46,040 bases of DNA from Bacteroidota bacterium (GCA_023428755.1 JAEYWX010000021.1:1-46040), one strand, 5' to 3'. Shown: positions 31,609 to 40,785, numbered from the stretch's first letter. The notes: a model not told the origin generated them from the letters alone. Program-made: numbers and translations.

Positions 31609-33345
31609 TTATTTCTTCGCTACACCACCTTTCTTACTATCCACACTAATCGTGTACTTGCCGCTGCCTTGTACCACCCAACGAACGGTAACAGTAGATA
31701 AGCCGGGAATATTGGCCACCTCAATGCGTTCAGGGTTGTTGGTTTGTTCAGTTGTAATATTCAAATCTGCATTCTCAACCACCATTCCTGCAATAACTTT
31801 TGCGCCGCTGATTGAAATGTAATCGGGACGTTCAATTTTATATTTCAGATCATGACTACTGTGTGTTGGCATAATACGACTGTTGGAAATAACTGCAGTC
31901 ACTTCTTTCAATCCATTACCCAGATCTTTTTCAGTAACTGTATCAACATTCAGCAACGGCGTATTGTATGCATGATAGATAGTAAACGCCATGTTACGGT
32001 GTGCATCGCTCTCTAACAAAAAGCCCGGATGGGCACGACCAAAATTTTTCTTGAAACCACCAATTTCAATTTTACCATACTGCGGGTGGTCGTATTCATG
32101 CCAGTCAACAAATGCATCTTTGAACAACAGGTAACGATCGAAGTTGAAGTTGGTATTATCCTGCGGATTACGTGTAGCATCTTTGTTGAACATCAAATAC
32201 GGTGTCCACAATTCATTTGAATACGTATAGATACCACGACCGCCATAGAACCAATCGAGTTCACCGCCATAAGCAGGGTAGAGGTCTTTGTGTACAACAA
32301 GGTAGCGATAGCCGGGAATCAATTCTTCGCCTTTACGTGCAATGATATCATACACCTGTATATCCTGCGGATTGTAAGTAACCTGATCAGTCGGATCGCC
32401 GGGGCCACGCAAGATCATACCACCTGCGTTGTGATACGATTGTGCACCTGCAATGTTCGGATGCTTCATTACAAAATCCATCACGGCTCTTGTTTCAGGT
32501 AAGGAGAACGGATATTTATATGCACCATTCTGAATGTAATTCGGTTGCCATCCCCAGCCCCAGTCACGGTTTGGATCGTATTGAAACGTATAACCATCTT
32601 CATTTACCACACCGTCTCCATCATTATCTTTTCCTTCAAGTCCCAGCATTTCGTATTCTCCTTTTTCATCAGGGCCAACTTGTATCATGCGACGGGGATC
32701 AGATGGATCAACACGGTAACGTCCATTTGGATTTTTGCGACGCATGATCAAAATTTCATTGTCACCATCCAGATCATCATAGCCATCTTCGTCCGTTAAA
32801 CCATCCCGATCGTTATCTACAGGAATTACACCTGAACGTGGTGTGCTGCCGGTGTTGGGTTCGTGAAAATAACTGTCACGACCATCCGGATTAATGGTTG
32901 GAACGATATAAAAAACTTTATCCGCCAACAACTCTTTAATAAAGCGTGTGTCTTTAAATGATTCAGTTAAGTACCAGGCTGTGTACAAGGAGAACTCAGC
33001 ACCCTGTACTTCGTTGGAGTGAATATTGCCATCGATATACATGCCGGGCTTTTGATCGGGATTTCCTTTTTTGAAATCGGTAATGGTTAGGCACCAGATA
33101 TCACGGCCCTTGAACGATTTACCGATGGATTGCAGTTTCGCTAATTCAGGATGTGCAGCTGCAATTTTCTTACAGATTTCGGTGATGCCTGCATGATCGT
33201 AATAACGGTTCCAGCTAACCGCTACTTTCGGATTGGCTGGTGAGCCTGCAGCTTTAAATATCTGATCGGCATTTTGTGCCGTTGCAAACAAAGCAGTAAC
33301 ACTGAATGCTGCTGATGCAATGAATTGTTTTATGTGAAGTTTCAT
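31609..33345 (-). CDS. Secreted M14 zinc carboxypeptidase
   Basis: About 578 residues from the ATG at 33345. The signal peptide is FIASAAFSVTALFATAQ. The M14 fold is complete: zinc ligands H109 and E112 in GNIHSNE, third ligand H305 in AQSYHNAGG, and the catalytic Glu about 378 in YTYSNELW. Residues ~177-195 carry an Asp-rich loop (DNDRDGLTDEDGYDDLDGD) and another near 240-250 (DNDGDGVVNEDG), likely calcium-binding. The C-terminal ~100 residues look like a beta-sandwich. It probably trims peptides in the periplasm or outside. It is cotranscribed with the degenerate paralogue upstream, whose stop is 24 bp away. Confidence 0.9.
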   Translation of the reverse strand: MKLHIKQFIASAAFSVTALFATAQNADQIFKAAGSPANPKVAVSWNRYYDHAGITEICKKIAAAHPELAKLQSIGKSFKGRDIWCLTITDFKKGNPDQKPGMYIDGNIHSNEVQGAEFSLYTAWYLTESFKDTRFIKELLADKVFYIVPTINPDGRDSYFHEPNTGSTPRSGVIPVDNDRDGLTDEDGYDDLDGDNEILIMRRKNPNGRYRVDPSDPRRMIQVGPDEKGEYEMLGLEGKDNDGDGVVNEDGYTFQYDPNRDWGWGWQPNYIQNGAYKYPFSLPETRAVMDFVMKHPNIAGAQSYHNAGGMILRGPGDPTDQVTYNPQDIQVYDIIARKGEELIPGYRYLVVHKDLYPAYGGELDWFYGGRGIYTYSNELWTPYLMFNKDATRNPQDNTNFNFDRYLLFKDAFVDWHEYDHPQYGKIEIGGFKKNFGRAHPGFLLESDAHRNMAFTIYHAYNTPLLNVDTVTEKDLGNGLKEVTAVISNSRIMPTHSSHDLKYKIERPDYISISGAKVIAGMVVENADLNITTEQTNNPERIEVANIPGLSTVTVRWVVQGSGKYTISVDSKKGGVAKK

Positions 33346-33368
33346 TTTCAAAAATTTTGGAGTGAACA

Positions 33369-35006
33369 TTAAAGTGTAACCTCAATCGTTTTTGTTCCGG
33401 TGGTTGGACTGCCGGCTTCAATGCTGATCTTGCCGCTTCCTTTAATCAGCCAGCTCAGTTGTTTTGAACTGTAACCTTCCAACGTATTCAGCAGTTGAAT
33501 TTTCTTGCCGCTGATGATGGATTGCGTACTGTTGCTATTCACTTTTACGTTGATGCGTTTTACCCAATAGCTTCGTTCACCCAGTTTGGAATGTGATGGC
33601 AAAGCAGCTTTGTTGATCACATCAAGCGTAATTCTTGTCAAGCCGTTGGCCAGCTTTTCTGTTTTTACATTTACGAGATCGATCTCCGGTTGTGCCGCAG
33701 CAAGTTTTACCAAGAATGCACTATGCTTTTTTACTAAGTCTGCAACGAGTGTATAAGGAGGTGTTTGCATAGCAAACGGATCAACGCCACCCACTTCTAC
33801 TTTTTGATTAGGAAAATCAGGATGCTGAATTGTTTTCCATTCGGTAAATACATTGCCGATATTTTGTTGCGATGCCCAACGTAAGTAATTGGCTGTTGCA
33901 TCTTCAACAGTAAATGCTTTTTCATTCTTTGCTGTATCGGGTTTTGTTTTGGGTACCCACCAGCCCGGTGTGCTGAAACTGAAACGACCGTAATGATAAT
34001 AACCCCACGATAACAAATCGCCTCCGGTTGCAGATGATGCAGGCGCATCTTTCAGTCCAACAGTTTTATTATACAAGTCGCTCACCATGCTGTTCACTTT
34101 TGTATCGGGCATTAACCAGCCTGCGAGAATAGGAGCGGTTGCAGCCTGCGGATTAAATGCATAAGGCGTGCTTAAATTGTTGTTGCTGCTGAAACTGATG
34201 ACAGCATACACATTGAACCGATCGAACAATTCATCAAGCAATGCTCTTGTTTCATTTTCACTTGCAGGAAACTCACCGGAGCCCTGTGAGAAAGACGGAT
34301 GCTTAAACGTTAAGTTCTTATTGAACCATACGCCACCTTCACCATCTTCATTAAAGTTGCCGTCTTTATCATTGTCTTTGCCTTCGGTAAAAACAAGATA
34401 GTTTCCTTTCTCGCCCTTGCTTGCATCGGCTCTGATCAACACACGTAGATCGTTGGGATGGACACGGTGCGTACCAACAGGCGATTCAACACGCATCCAG
34501 GTGATCTTTCCGTTGCCATCAAGATCATCATAGCCATCTTCGTTACTGCTGCCATCACGATCATCGTCAGTAGAAACAGCGTTACCCTGGCGTTCGTATC
34601 GCAACGATGCAAAGTATTGCTCCATTGCATCGGGACTCATATTCGGGAAAATATAAAATGTTGTTTTGTTGAGCAGGTTTTTAATACTGTCGGTTACAAT
34701 GCCCTGCATCAAACTTTCTGCAAAACCAATGGCCAGTTCGGTACTCAACGGCATATTACCTTCCACGCCGCCCACCACTGCTATGGCAGGTTTGGTTTCT
34801 GTGTTGCCGGAACCAATGGTGATTTGCCAGATGTCTTTACCACCTGTTGTTTTGGTGAGTGATCTTACTTTCACCCATTGCGGGTTTGCTTTAGCCAACG
34901 CATTGATGCGGTTGGTTTGCTGAGCGAAATTGCTGTAGCCGGTTTGTGCAGTAATACCGTTGTAAACAAAAAGGCATACTGCAGCGGCAACGATTCTTTT
35001 CATCAT
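33369..35006 (-). CDS. M14-like protein lacking the zinc site (pseudo-peptidase)
   Basis: A 545-residue exported paralogue of the next gene: same signal peptide position (ending NGITAQ), same Asp-rich loop (DDDRDGSSNEDGYDDLDGN, then ITWMR) and same C-terminal domain. Aligned with the active paralogue, the HxxE of GNIHSNE is GGVEGNM (E82/M85), the third His falls in SFSSNNN (Ser), and the catalytic Glu of YSNELW falls in FSTPGWW. All four key residues are therefore missing, although the frame is intact. It is probably a binding or regulatory protein rather than an enzyme. First gene of the two-gene unit. Confidence 0.85.
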   Translation of the reverse strand: MMKRIVAAAVCLFVYNGITAQTGYSNFAQQTNRINALAKANPQWVKVRSLTKTTGGKDIWQITIGSGNTETKPAIAVVGGVEGNMPLSTELAIGFAESLMQGIVTDSIKNLLNKTTFYIFPNMSPDAMEQYFASLRYERQGNAVSTDDDRDGSSNEDGYDDLDGNGKITWMRVESPVGTHRVHPNDLRVLIRADASKGEKGNYLVFTEGKDNDKDGNFNEDGEGGVWFNKNLTFKHPSFSQGSGEFPASENETRALLDELFDRFNVYAVISFSSNNNLSTPYAFNPQAATAPILAGWLMPDTKVNSMVSDLYNKTVGLKDAPASSATGGDLLSWGYYHYGRFSFSTPGWWVPKTKPDTAKNEKAFTVEDATANYLRWASQQNIGNVFTEWKTIQHPDFPNQKVEVGGVDPFAMQTPPYTLVADLVKKHSAFLVKLAAAQPEIDLVNVKTEKLANGLTRITLDVINKAALPSHSKLGERSYWVKRINVKVNSNSTQSIISGKKIQLLNTLEGYSSKQLSWLIKGSGKISIEAGSPTTGTKTIEVTL

Positions 35007-35139
35007 ACAGAAATTGTTTAGGATGCCGAATATACAGAAAACAAACGCCTGCCGGTTTGCTTTTGATGAATGGCAGTATGAGGGGATGGAGTAACCGGAG
35101 CTCCCGAAAAAATGAGTTTGCCACTTTCTCCTGCATAAA

Positions 35140-35155
35140 TACCCTGCGCAGGGTA
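35140..35155. promoter_or_regulatory. 16-bp perfect palindrome, possible operator
   Basis: TACCCTGCGCAGGGTA reads the same on both strands. It lies 52 nt before the ATG of the next lipoprotein gene and about 23 nt before a near-consensus -7 box (TATACTTG, 35178-35185), so it would cover the -33 region. Confidence 0.5.
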
Positions 35156-35206
35156 TGCGCAGCCAACTGTGGAGGGTTATACTTGCAGCAACTGAAAAAA
35201 CAAACT

Positions 35207-36181
35207 ATGCGGCTATCCTTACTCCTGATGATTTGTTATTGTATTCTTGCTGCTGCCTGCAGTAAAAAAGAAAGTGAACCTGTTGTTGTACTTCCTGTTG
35301 ACGATACGTCGCCCATTTCAATGCAGTTTCAATTGTACAATGTGCCTGCGAATGTTGGCGGATATCTTGATATTGCATTTACTCCCGGTGGAAGGGCCGC
35401 ATTGCTGGCTGCAAATCATACTGTGTTTGTTGCGGAGAATGATACCTACAACTTTGCATTACGTTATCAATTATCGAACAATGCACAGTCGGGTACATGC
35501 ATTGCTATGGAACCGAATAACGATAATCGGATTTTTGTAGGCGGCACCAGCAATAACGGTCAATACACAGCGAAGTTTGCAATACTCAATAAAACCGGTG
35601 AAACATTGTTGTGGGATGGAAACGTACGCACTTTTAATACAGCGCAGGATGTGAAGTACGATTTTGTACAGGCGTACTGGAACGAAGGCGGTGGTATTTA
35701 TGTAACCATGGGCAACCGTTCTACTAAACGAAGTGGTACATTGGGTATTTTAACGAATGTGGGTACAACAAACGGCATCACTTTATACAGCACCAAAACA
35801 ACGAAGCCGTATTATCCCTCTGCAATTATGCTTTCAAAAACAACCTCCGAAACCTTTGTTGGTTATACGGTAAGTGTTGATCCATTCAACCCAACGGATG
35901 ACGAAATTGATATGAATACCGATAAGTTTTTTGGAAGCTGGCTAAGCGTTAGTCAATATTACCCGGTTGGTTATCCGTACACAATTGGACGTAATCCGAA
36001 TAGTAATCAATCCGTATGGATGTTCAATGCGGAGCGGTTGTTCTTAAATGGAAAACGTGTGATTAAACATTCAGGACTTCCTGCCAACAACTGGCGCAGT
36101 GCAAAATTAGATGCCAAAGGATTTGTGTGGGTATGTGCAGCCGGCGGACTTTACAAATCAACAACCGCACTTCCATCGTAA
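35207..36181 (+). CDS. Hypothetical lipoprotein with propeller-like character
   Basis: Not recognised. About 324 residues from the ATG at 35207. The signal ends LLLMICYCILAAACSKK, with the Cys lipidated. The mature protein has repeated beta segments: GGYLDIAFTPGGRAALLA, CIAMEPNNDNRIFVGG, WNEGGGIYVTMGN and a final SAKLDAKGFVWVCAAGGLYK, the kind of ending seen in two-component-regulator or WD-type propellers. It could be a surface or periplasmic binding protein. It is convergent with the next gene, with stops only 4 bp apart and no terminator between. Confidence 0.68.
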   Translation: MRLSLLLMICYCILAAACSKKESEPVVVLPVDDTSPISMQFQLYNVPANVGGYLDIAFTPGGRAALLAANHTVFVAENDTYNFALRYQLSNNAQSGTCIAMEPNNDNRIFVGGTSNNGQYTAKFAILNKTGETLLWDGNVRTFNTAQDVKYDFVQAYWNEGGGIYVTMGNRSTKRSGTLGILTNVGTTNGITLYSTKTTKPYYPSAIMLSKTTSETFVGYTVSVDPFNPTDDEIDMNTDKFFGSWLSVSQYYPVGYPYTIGRNPNSNQSVWMFNAERLFLNGKRVIKHSGLPANNWRSAKLDAKGFVWVCAAGGLYKSTTALPS

Positions 36182-36185
36182 GTAA

Positions 36186-36794
36186 TTATCTGAATTTGGC
36201 AGAGATGGTATAACAAACACGATCGTTGATACGTCTGAAAATTTCATTGTTCACTTTTCGTGCCCGGCGAAGATTACGCCTGTCGAGCAATATTCCATTT
36301 TCATCGTAGTACTGCGGCTGCTTGTAAAACGTAAGAATAAAATATTTTTCCTGCGAAAACGGAGCGGATAACGCTTTGTGACGGATACTCATAAACGTAA
36401 GAAAACGTTTTTGGCCGCTTGTATAATAATCAAGGGTATTGATCCAGGTACACTGCGTTTTTTTCATATACTTCATCAGCAATACGGTTGCAGCCGTATC
36501 GTATCCGTAATAGTGGAGACTGTCGAATAAAGATGGATCATTCAAATTAAATTCATACACATACCGCACCGTATCTGTTTTCATTTCAACCAACACATGC
36601 CTGAACTCTTTATCTGTAAAACCGATCGATAAGGGCCGGGCTGCAACAATTTTGTTATAGGTTGCTTCCATTGCAACAATATTGCTTTCGTTTTCCGTAT
36701 AATATTCTGCCGGAAATTTTTTGGATACAGCACAGGAAGCAAACAGCTGTACTGCTGATAGTAGAAAGATGATATGTTTGAATGAACACTTCAT
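36186..36794 (-). CDS. Hypothetical lipoprotein, second gene of an operon
   Basis: Not recognised. About 202 residues from the ATG at 36794. The signal IIFLLSAVQLFASCAVSKK has a lipobox Cys. The mature part is mixed alpha/beta with many Tyr and Arg residues (VRYVYEFNLNDPSLFDSLHY, then KYFILTFYKQPQYYDENGIL). The start lies 4 nt after the stop of the upstream gene, so the two are translationally close and probably work together. Upstream in-frame codons to 36884 overlap that gene and carry no signal and are rejected. Confidence 0.65.
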   Translation of the reverse strand: MKCSFKHIIFLLSAVQLFASCAVSKKFPAEYYTENESNIVAMEATYNKIVAARPLSIGFTDKEFRHVLVEMKTDTVRYVYEFNLNDPSLFDSLHYYGYDTAATVLLMKYMKKTQCTWINTLDYYTSGQKRFLTFMSIRHKALSAPFSQEKYFILTFYKQPQYYDENGILLDRRNLRRARKVNNEIFRRINDRVCYTISAKFR

Positions 36795-36798
36795 GTTT

Positions 36799-37683
36799 TT
36801 AGTTCCGTACGCTCCAGCTAATGCCAAAGAGAATACTTTTAAAACTTTTGATATCGATTTGTCGCTGTGTTTTAAAACCAGCATCCCAATACGTCATTGT
36901 AACCATTCCGTTCTCTTCGCTGATCGATTTTAAAATGATGAAATGCGTGGGAATATGCTTTTTTACTTTGTTGTGATTTTTCCGGCGAAGCACACTGTTA
37001 TTCAAATAAAGAAACACATCGCCTTTGTTGAGTTTTTCCTGCAGAAACACAGTGAGCTCTTTTATTTTAATTCGTGTAAGATCATAGCCAATGCATTGGA
37101 TCTGCGTTTGCAATGTTGCACGCAACATACGGTTGAATTTTGAAAGATTGGTAGCGGCCCATAATCCCAATTCCCTTCCCGGTTTATACTTCAGGTGAAA
37201 CAGGTTGATATAGCCTTTGTAATGATTAGCCAGTGTAAAAAACAAAACCTGATCGGCATCGTTTCGATCCAGTTCACCTTCGTATAAAACAGTGCCGGCT
37301 GTAGTGCGTACGGCTGAGGAAGGTTGATACAACACATTAGCATAATTCGCTTGTCCATTGTTGTACAGATCGATCATGAATTGCACATAACCCAGCGGAT
37401 CTTCTCTTGATATAACATAGCCAACCGCTGCAAAGCCACAAAAATTGGTGTTACGTCCGGCATATAAAAAAACCGGTTGTTCAATATTCCGTTGCAGATT
37501 TTGTAGAAACAATGCAGGGGCAACAGATGGCCAGTGTTTACTTTTCTGCAACTTTGTTTGTTGCAGCAAGGCGAGGGCCTGCAACTGCTTGCTCAGGGCT
37601 GAGCTGCTTTGCGTTTGCGCTATCGAATGGAACGACAGTTGCAACAGGAATAAACTAAAACAAATGATTTTTCGAATACGCAT
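36799..37683 (-). CDS. Secreted protein with possible papain-like Cys-His-Asp triad
   Basis: About 294 residues from the ATG at 37683 (a start four codons earlier is possible). Signal peptide IICFSLFLLQLSFHSIAQ. The mature part has Cys82 at the head of a helix (NTNFCGFAAVGYVI), His247 at a strand start (IPTHFIILKSI) and Asp267 in TYWDAGF. The order and spacing fit a papain-fold peptidase, with Asn80 or a Gln upstream as a possible oxyanion partner. The segment GDVFLYLNNSVL before the His is also typical. No family name can be given with confidence. It forms an operon with the following lipoprotein gene. Confidence 0.6.
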   Translation of the reverse strand: MRIRKIICFSLFLLQLSFHSIAQTQSSSALSKQLQALALLQQTKLQKSKHWPSVAPALFLQNLQRNIEQPVFLYAGRNTNFCGFAAVGYVISREDPLGYVQFMIDLYNNGQANYANVLYQPSSAVRTTAGTVLYEGELDRNDADQVLFFTLANHYKGYINLFHLKYKPGRELGLWAATNLSKFNRMLRATLQTQIQCIGYDLTRIKIKELTVFLQEKLNKGDVFLYLNNSVLRRKNHNKVKKHIPTHFIILKSISEENGMVTMTYWDAGFKTQRQIDIKSFKSILFGISWSVRN

Positions 37684-37695
37684 GTACAATAACAC

Positions 37696-37961
37696 TTACA
37701 GGGTCAACCTGAATGCAGCGAAGATAATATGTTTCGTTGGCTGATTGGGTTATGCTCAACAGGACGCTGCAAATTTGTACAGATGTTCATTTTTTGTACT
37801 TGCATTTGATACAGCGATGTTTTAATTTAGAATACTTACTCGCTTTTTTCCGACTCTCTTAATACTTGCTTTCCTGCCTCACCTATGAGGTTTGCAGCGC
37901 AGCATCTACTCCCGGTAAACCTCATTGGTCTGAATCTTTTTTAACCTTTAAAGTTGATGTT
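37696..37961. other. Divergent intergenic region, no gene seen
   Basis: A 266-bp gap between the papain-like gene (leftward) and the Tat protein gene. Frames open here have no signal or coding character. TTTG and TACTTGCA-type motifs occur, but no clear promoter can be assigned. Confidence 0.4.
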
Positions 37962-38669
37962 ATGAAAAAAAATGAACTGGAGCAGAAAACTGCACGACGT
38001 GATTTTTTAGGTGCGATGGCTGCCGGTGCTGCTGCTTTTGGACTGGCAGCATTACCAATTGCCAGCAATGCGTCCCCATTTGAAACAAACGAAAACCTTG
38101 CTGAACCGGAATCAAATCCCGATGAATGGTTCAAACAAATAAGAGGAAAACACCGGATGGTTTTTGATGCTACACAGCCGCATGAAATTTATCCGTTTGC
38201 ATGGCTTAAAGTTTTTCTCATGACCAACGAAGCAACCGGTACCGGAGCAAAAGATTGCAGCGTGGTAGTGGTGTTGCGGCATACAGCAATTGGCTATGCC
38301 ATGGAAGATAAACTATGGGAAAAATACAAACTGGGCGAATTGTTTAAAGCCAATGATCCAAAAACGGGAAAGGCAGCTACACGAAATCCTTTCTGGCAAC
38401 CCAGGCCGGATGATTTCAAAATTCCGGGAATAGGAGCGGTTCCGTTAGGCATCAACGATCTGCAGAAAGATGGTGTGATGTTTTGTTATTGCCAGGCAGC
38501 TTTCACCGTATACTCTGCTGCTGCGGCAGATATGATGAAGATGGATGTGGAAGCGCTTCGCAAAGAATGGTCGGCTGGACTGCTGCCCAATATCCAACCC
38601 GTGCCATCAGGTGTATGGGCCTTGGGCAGGGTACAGGAACATGGCTGCGGTTATATTTTCGCAGGATAA
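37962..38669 (+). CDS. Tat-exported DsrE-like hypothetical protein
   Basis: About 235 residues from the ATG at 37962. The N-terminus has a twin-arginine signal (ARRDFLGAMAAGAAAFGLAA, then LPIASNAS), so it is exported folded. The mature domain includes WLKVFLMTNEATG, VVVVLRHTAIGYAM, GVMFCYCQAAFTVYSA and a C-terminal EHGCGYIFAG. The strand-helix order with a Cys after a strand (MFCYC) resembles DsrE/F-type folds, but this is a fold-level guess. It may bind a cofactor before export, as Tat substrates often do. Monocistronic. Confidence 0.72.
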   Translation: MKKNELEQKTARRDFLGAMAAGAAAFGLAALPIASNASPFETNENLAEPESNPDEWFKQIRGKHRMVFDATQPHEIYPFAWLKVFLMTNEATGTGAKDCSVVVVLRHTAIGYAMEDKLWEKYKLGELFKANDPKTGKAATRNPFWQPRPDDFKIPGIGAVPLGINDLQKDGVMFCYCQAAFTVYSAAAADMMKMDVEALRKEWSAGLLPNIQPVPSGVWALGRVQEHGCGYIFAG

Positions 38670-38676
38670 AAAAACA

Positions 38677-38704
38677 AAAACCCGTTTCAAACGAAACGGG
38701 TTTT
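38677..38704. terminator. Bidirectional terminator
   Basis: A perfect 12-bp stem (38677-38688 with 38693-38704) has an AAAC loop, an A-run on the left and T on the right. It sits between the converging Tat-protein gene and ahcY. Confidence 0.86.
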
Positions 38705-38738
38705 GCTTACAGCTTGCAGCGAACAGCAAGCGGCTGTA

Positions 38739-40067
38739 TTAATAACGATACAATTCAGATTTGAACGGACCATTCTGCGGAATACCGAGGTACTCAGCTT
38801 GCGCAGTAGTCAACTCATCCAATTGTGCACCTACTTTCGACAAGTGTAAACGAGCTACTTTCTCATCAAGGTGTTTCGGCAGAACGTACACTTTGTTATC
38901 GTACTTGGCATGGTTGTTCCACAATTCAATTTGTGCCAGCGTTTGGTTGCTGAATGAGTTACTCATCACAAATGATGGGTGACCAGTTGCACAACCTAAA
39001 TTCACCAAACGGCCTTCAGCCAAAAGGATAATATCTTTTCCATCAACATTGTACAGATCAACCTGTGGTTTGATGGTGTCTTTTGTTTGACCATAATTTT
39101 GGTTCAACCAGGCAACATCAATTTCAATATCGAAGTGGCCAATGTTACAAACGATGGCTTTGTCTTTCATTGCTTTGAAATGCGCAGCGGTGATCAGATC
39201 ACGGCAACCGGAAGCCGTAACAATAATGTCAGCTTCTTTTACTGCGTCGATCATACGCTTTACTTCAAAACCATCCATTGCAGCCTGCAAAGCACAGATC
39301 GGATCAATTTCTGTAACAATTACACGGCAACCTGCACCACGTAAACTCATCGCACTTCCTTTACCCACATCACCATAACCACCAACAACAGCTACTTTGC
39401 CAGCCATCATTACATCAGTTGCACGACGGATCGCATCAACCAGACTTTCCTGGCAACCATATTTGTTATCGAATTTCGATTTGGTTACAGAGTCGTTTAC
39501 GTTGATCGCAGGCATTGGTAAAGTACCTTTTGCTACACGCTCGTACAAACGGTGTACACCGGTAGTTGTTTCTTCGCTGATACCTTTGATGCCGGCAATC
39601 AGTTCAGTATAATTATCCAATACCATGTTGGTCAAATCACCACCATCATCCAGGATCATGTTCAACGGACGCTCGGGTGAACCGAAGAACAATGTTTGCT
39701 CAATACACCAATCTGCTTCTTCCTGTGTTTGACCTTTCCATGCATATACACCAATACCTGCAGCAGCAATGGCAGCAGCAGCATGATCCTGTGTTGAGAA
39801 GATATTGCAAGAGCTCCACTTCACTTCAGCACCCAATGCCACGAGTGTTTCAATTAACACAGCTGTCTGGATGGTCATGTGCAAACAACCGGCAATGCGA
39901 GCATCTTTCAACGGCTGCTTTGGACCATATTCTTCACGGATCGCCATCAAACCGGGCATTTCTGCTTCAGCCAGGCGGATTTCTTTACGACCCCATTCGG
40001 CCAGTGTAATATCTTTTACCTTGTATTTCAGATCAAAATCGATCTTGTTTCTTGTGAGCGTTGACAT
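38739..40067 (-). CDS. ahcY: Adenosylhomocysteinase
   Basis: A 442-residue NAD-dependent enzyme that splits S-adenosylhomocysteine to adenosine and homocysteine, clearing the by-product of methylation. The family motifs are complete: AGCLHMTIQTAVLIETL, SSCNIFSTQDHAAAAIA, the Rossmann loop VVGGYGDVGKGSAMSLRGAG, the EIDPICALQAAMDGFEV NAD-ribose contact, and the C-terminal LHLSKVGAQLDELTTAQ with final ELYRY. The ATG at 40067 is chosen over an upstream ATG-like start because the -7 box would otherwise fall inside the gene. It is divergent from an Lrp/AsnC gene. Confidence 0.96.
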   Translation of the reverse strand: MSTLTRNKIDFDLKYKVKDITLAEWGRKEIRLAEAEMPGLMAIREEYGPKQPLKDARIAGCLHMTIQTAVLIETLVALGAEVKWSSCNIFSTQDHAAAAIAAAGIGVYAWKGQTQEEADWCIEQTLFFGSPERPLNMILDDGGDLTNMVLDNYTELIAGIKGISEETTTGVHRLYERVAKGTLPMPAINVNDSVTKSKFDNKYGCQESLVDAIRRATDVMMAGKVAVVGGYGDVGKGSAMSLRGAGCRVIVTEIDPICALQAAMDGFEVKRMIDAVKEADIIVTASGCRDLITAAHFKAMKDKAIVCNIGHFDIEIDVAWLNQNYGQTKDTIKPQVDLYNVDGKDIILLAEGRLVNLGCATGHPSFVMSNSFSNQTLAQIELWNNHAKYDNKVYVLPKHLDEKVARLHLSKVGAQLDELTTAQAEYLGIPQNGPFKSELYRY

Positions 40068-40085
40068 ATATAATGTTTTAGAACG

Positions 40086-40093
40086 CAAAGGTA
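40086..40093 (-). promoter_or_regulatory. Candidate -7 box for ahcY
   Basis: On the minus strand TACCTTTG matches TAnnTTTG exactly and lies 19 nt before the ATG at 40067. A clear -33 box is not seen. Confidence 0.55.
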
Positions 40094-40183
40094 GTTTTTC
40101 AGGATAAAATAATACGAATGTTAATAAATTCAGGAAATCATTCTAAATTGCTTGTATCTTAAAGAATAAAATCCTGTTTGAGT

Positions 40184-40681
40184 ATGGCAAAAGCGGTTAA
40201 AACAGAACAAACGACTAAAGAACCGGTTACACTCGATAAAACCGACCTCAGCATTCTCCGTCTGCTGCAGCAAAATGCACGGATGACGGTGAAGGAAATT
40301 GCAGACAAAGTACACCTGAGCACCACACCGGTGCACGAACGCATCAAATGGCTGGAACGAAGTGGAGTGATCAAACAATATGCAGCGCTCATTGATCATG
40401 CAAAAGTGAAGAAAGGATTGATGGTGATCTGTTATGTATCATTAAAGGAGCACAGTAAAAATGCAGGCACGAAATTTATTAAACATATTAATGAGTTGCC
40501 CGAAGTGATCGAGTGTTATAATATTTCCGGCGAATTTGATTTTATGCTGAAGGTGGTGGCAGAGAACATGGACGATTATTATAACTTTCATGTAAACAAA
40601 CTGAGCCAGAGCGAAAATATGGGCAATGTGCAAAGTGTGTTTGTAATGGGGGTGTTGAAGCAAACGCAGGTGATGGTGTAG
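40184..40681 (+). CDS. Lrp/AsnC-family transcriptional regulator
   Basis: A 165-residue DNA-binding regulator from the ATG at 40184 (a TTG two codons earlier is possible). The winged helix-turn-helix covers ~20-70 (LDKTDLSILRLLQQNARMTV, then KEIADKVHLSTTPVHERIKW). The C-terminal RAM/ligand-binding domain follows (GLMVICYVSLKEHSKNAG, with ECYNISGEFDFMLKVV). Proteins of this family sense amino acids and form octamers. It is divergent from ahcY across 116 bp, so it could regulate ahcY or itself; the ligand is unknown. Confidence 0.92.
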   Translation: MAKAVKTEQTTKEPVTLDKTDLSILRLLQQNARMTVKEIADKVHLSTTPVHERIKWLERSGVIKQYAALIDHAKVKKGLMVICYVSLKEHSKNAGTKFIKHINELPEVIECYNISGEFDFMLKVVAENMDDYYNFHVNKLSQSENMGNVQSVFVMGVLKQTQVMV

Positions 40682-40735
40682 AAGAAAGTGGAAAGTAGGA
40701 AGTTGAAAGTGGGAAGTACGCCTCGTCTGACGGGT
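40682..40735. repeat. GAAAGTGGAAAGT stutter
   Basis: A degenerate run of GGAAAGTAGGAAGTTGAAAG and similar units begins directly after the regulator stop. It resembles the other intergenic stutters in this window. Confidence 0.5.
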
Positions 40736-40785
40736 ACGATTAACAATCATTCATTTTTTAATTATCAACTATAAACTAAACATCT

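Noticed and set aside
32029..32799. Frames opposite to the M14 gene
   Set aside because: Shadow frames of the peptidase; no independent start context or domain.
40068..40183. SAH or SAM riboswitch upstream of ahcY
   Set aside because: With the -7 box at 40086-40093 the leader is only about 10 nt, too short for any known riboswitch.
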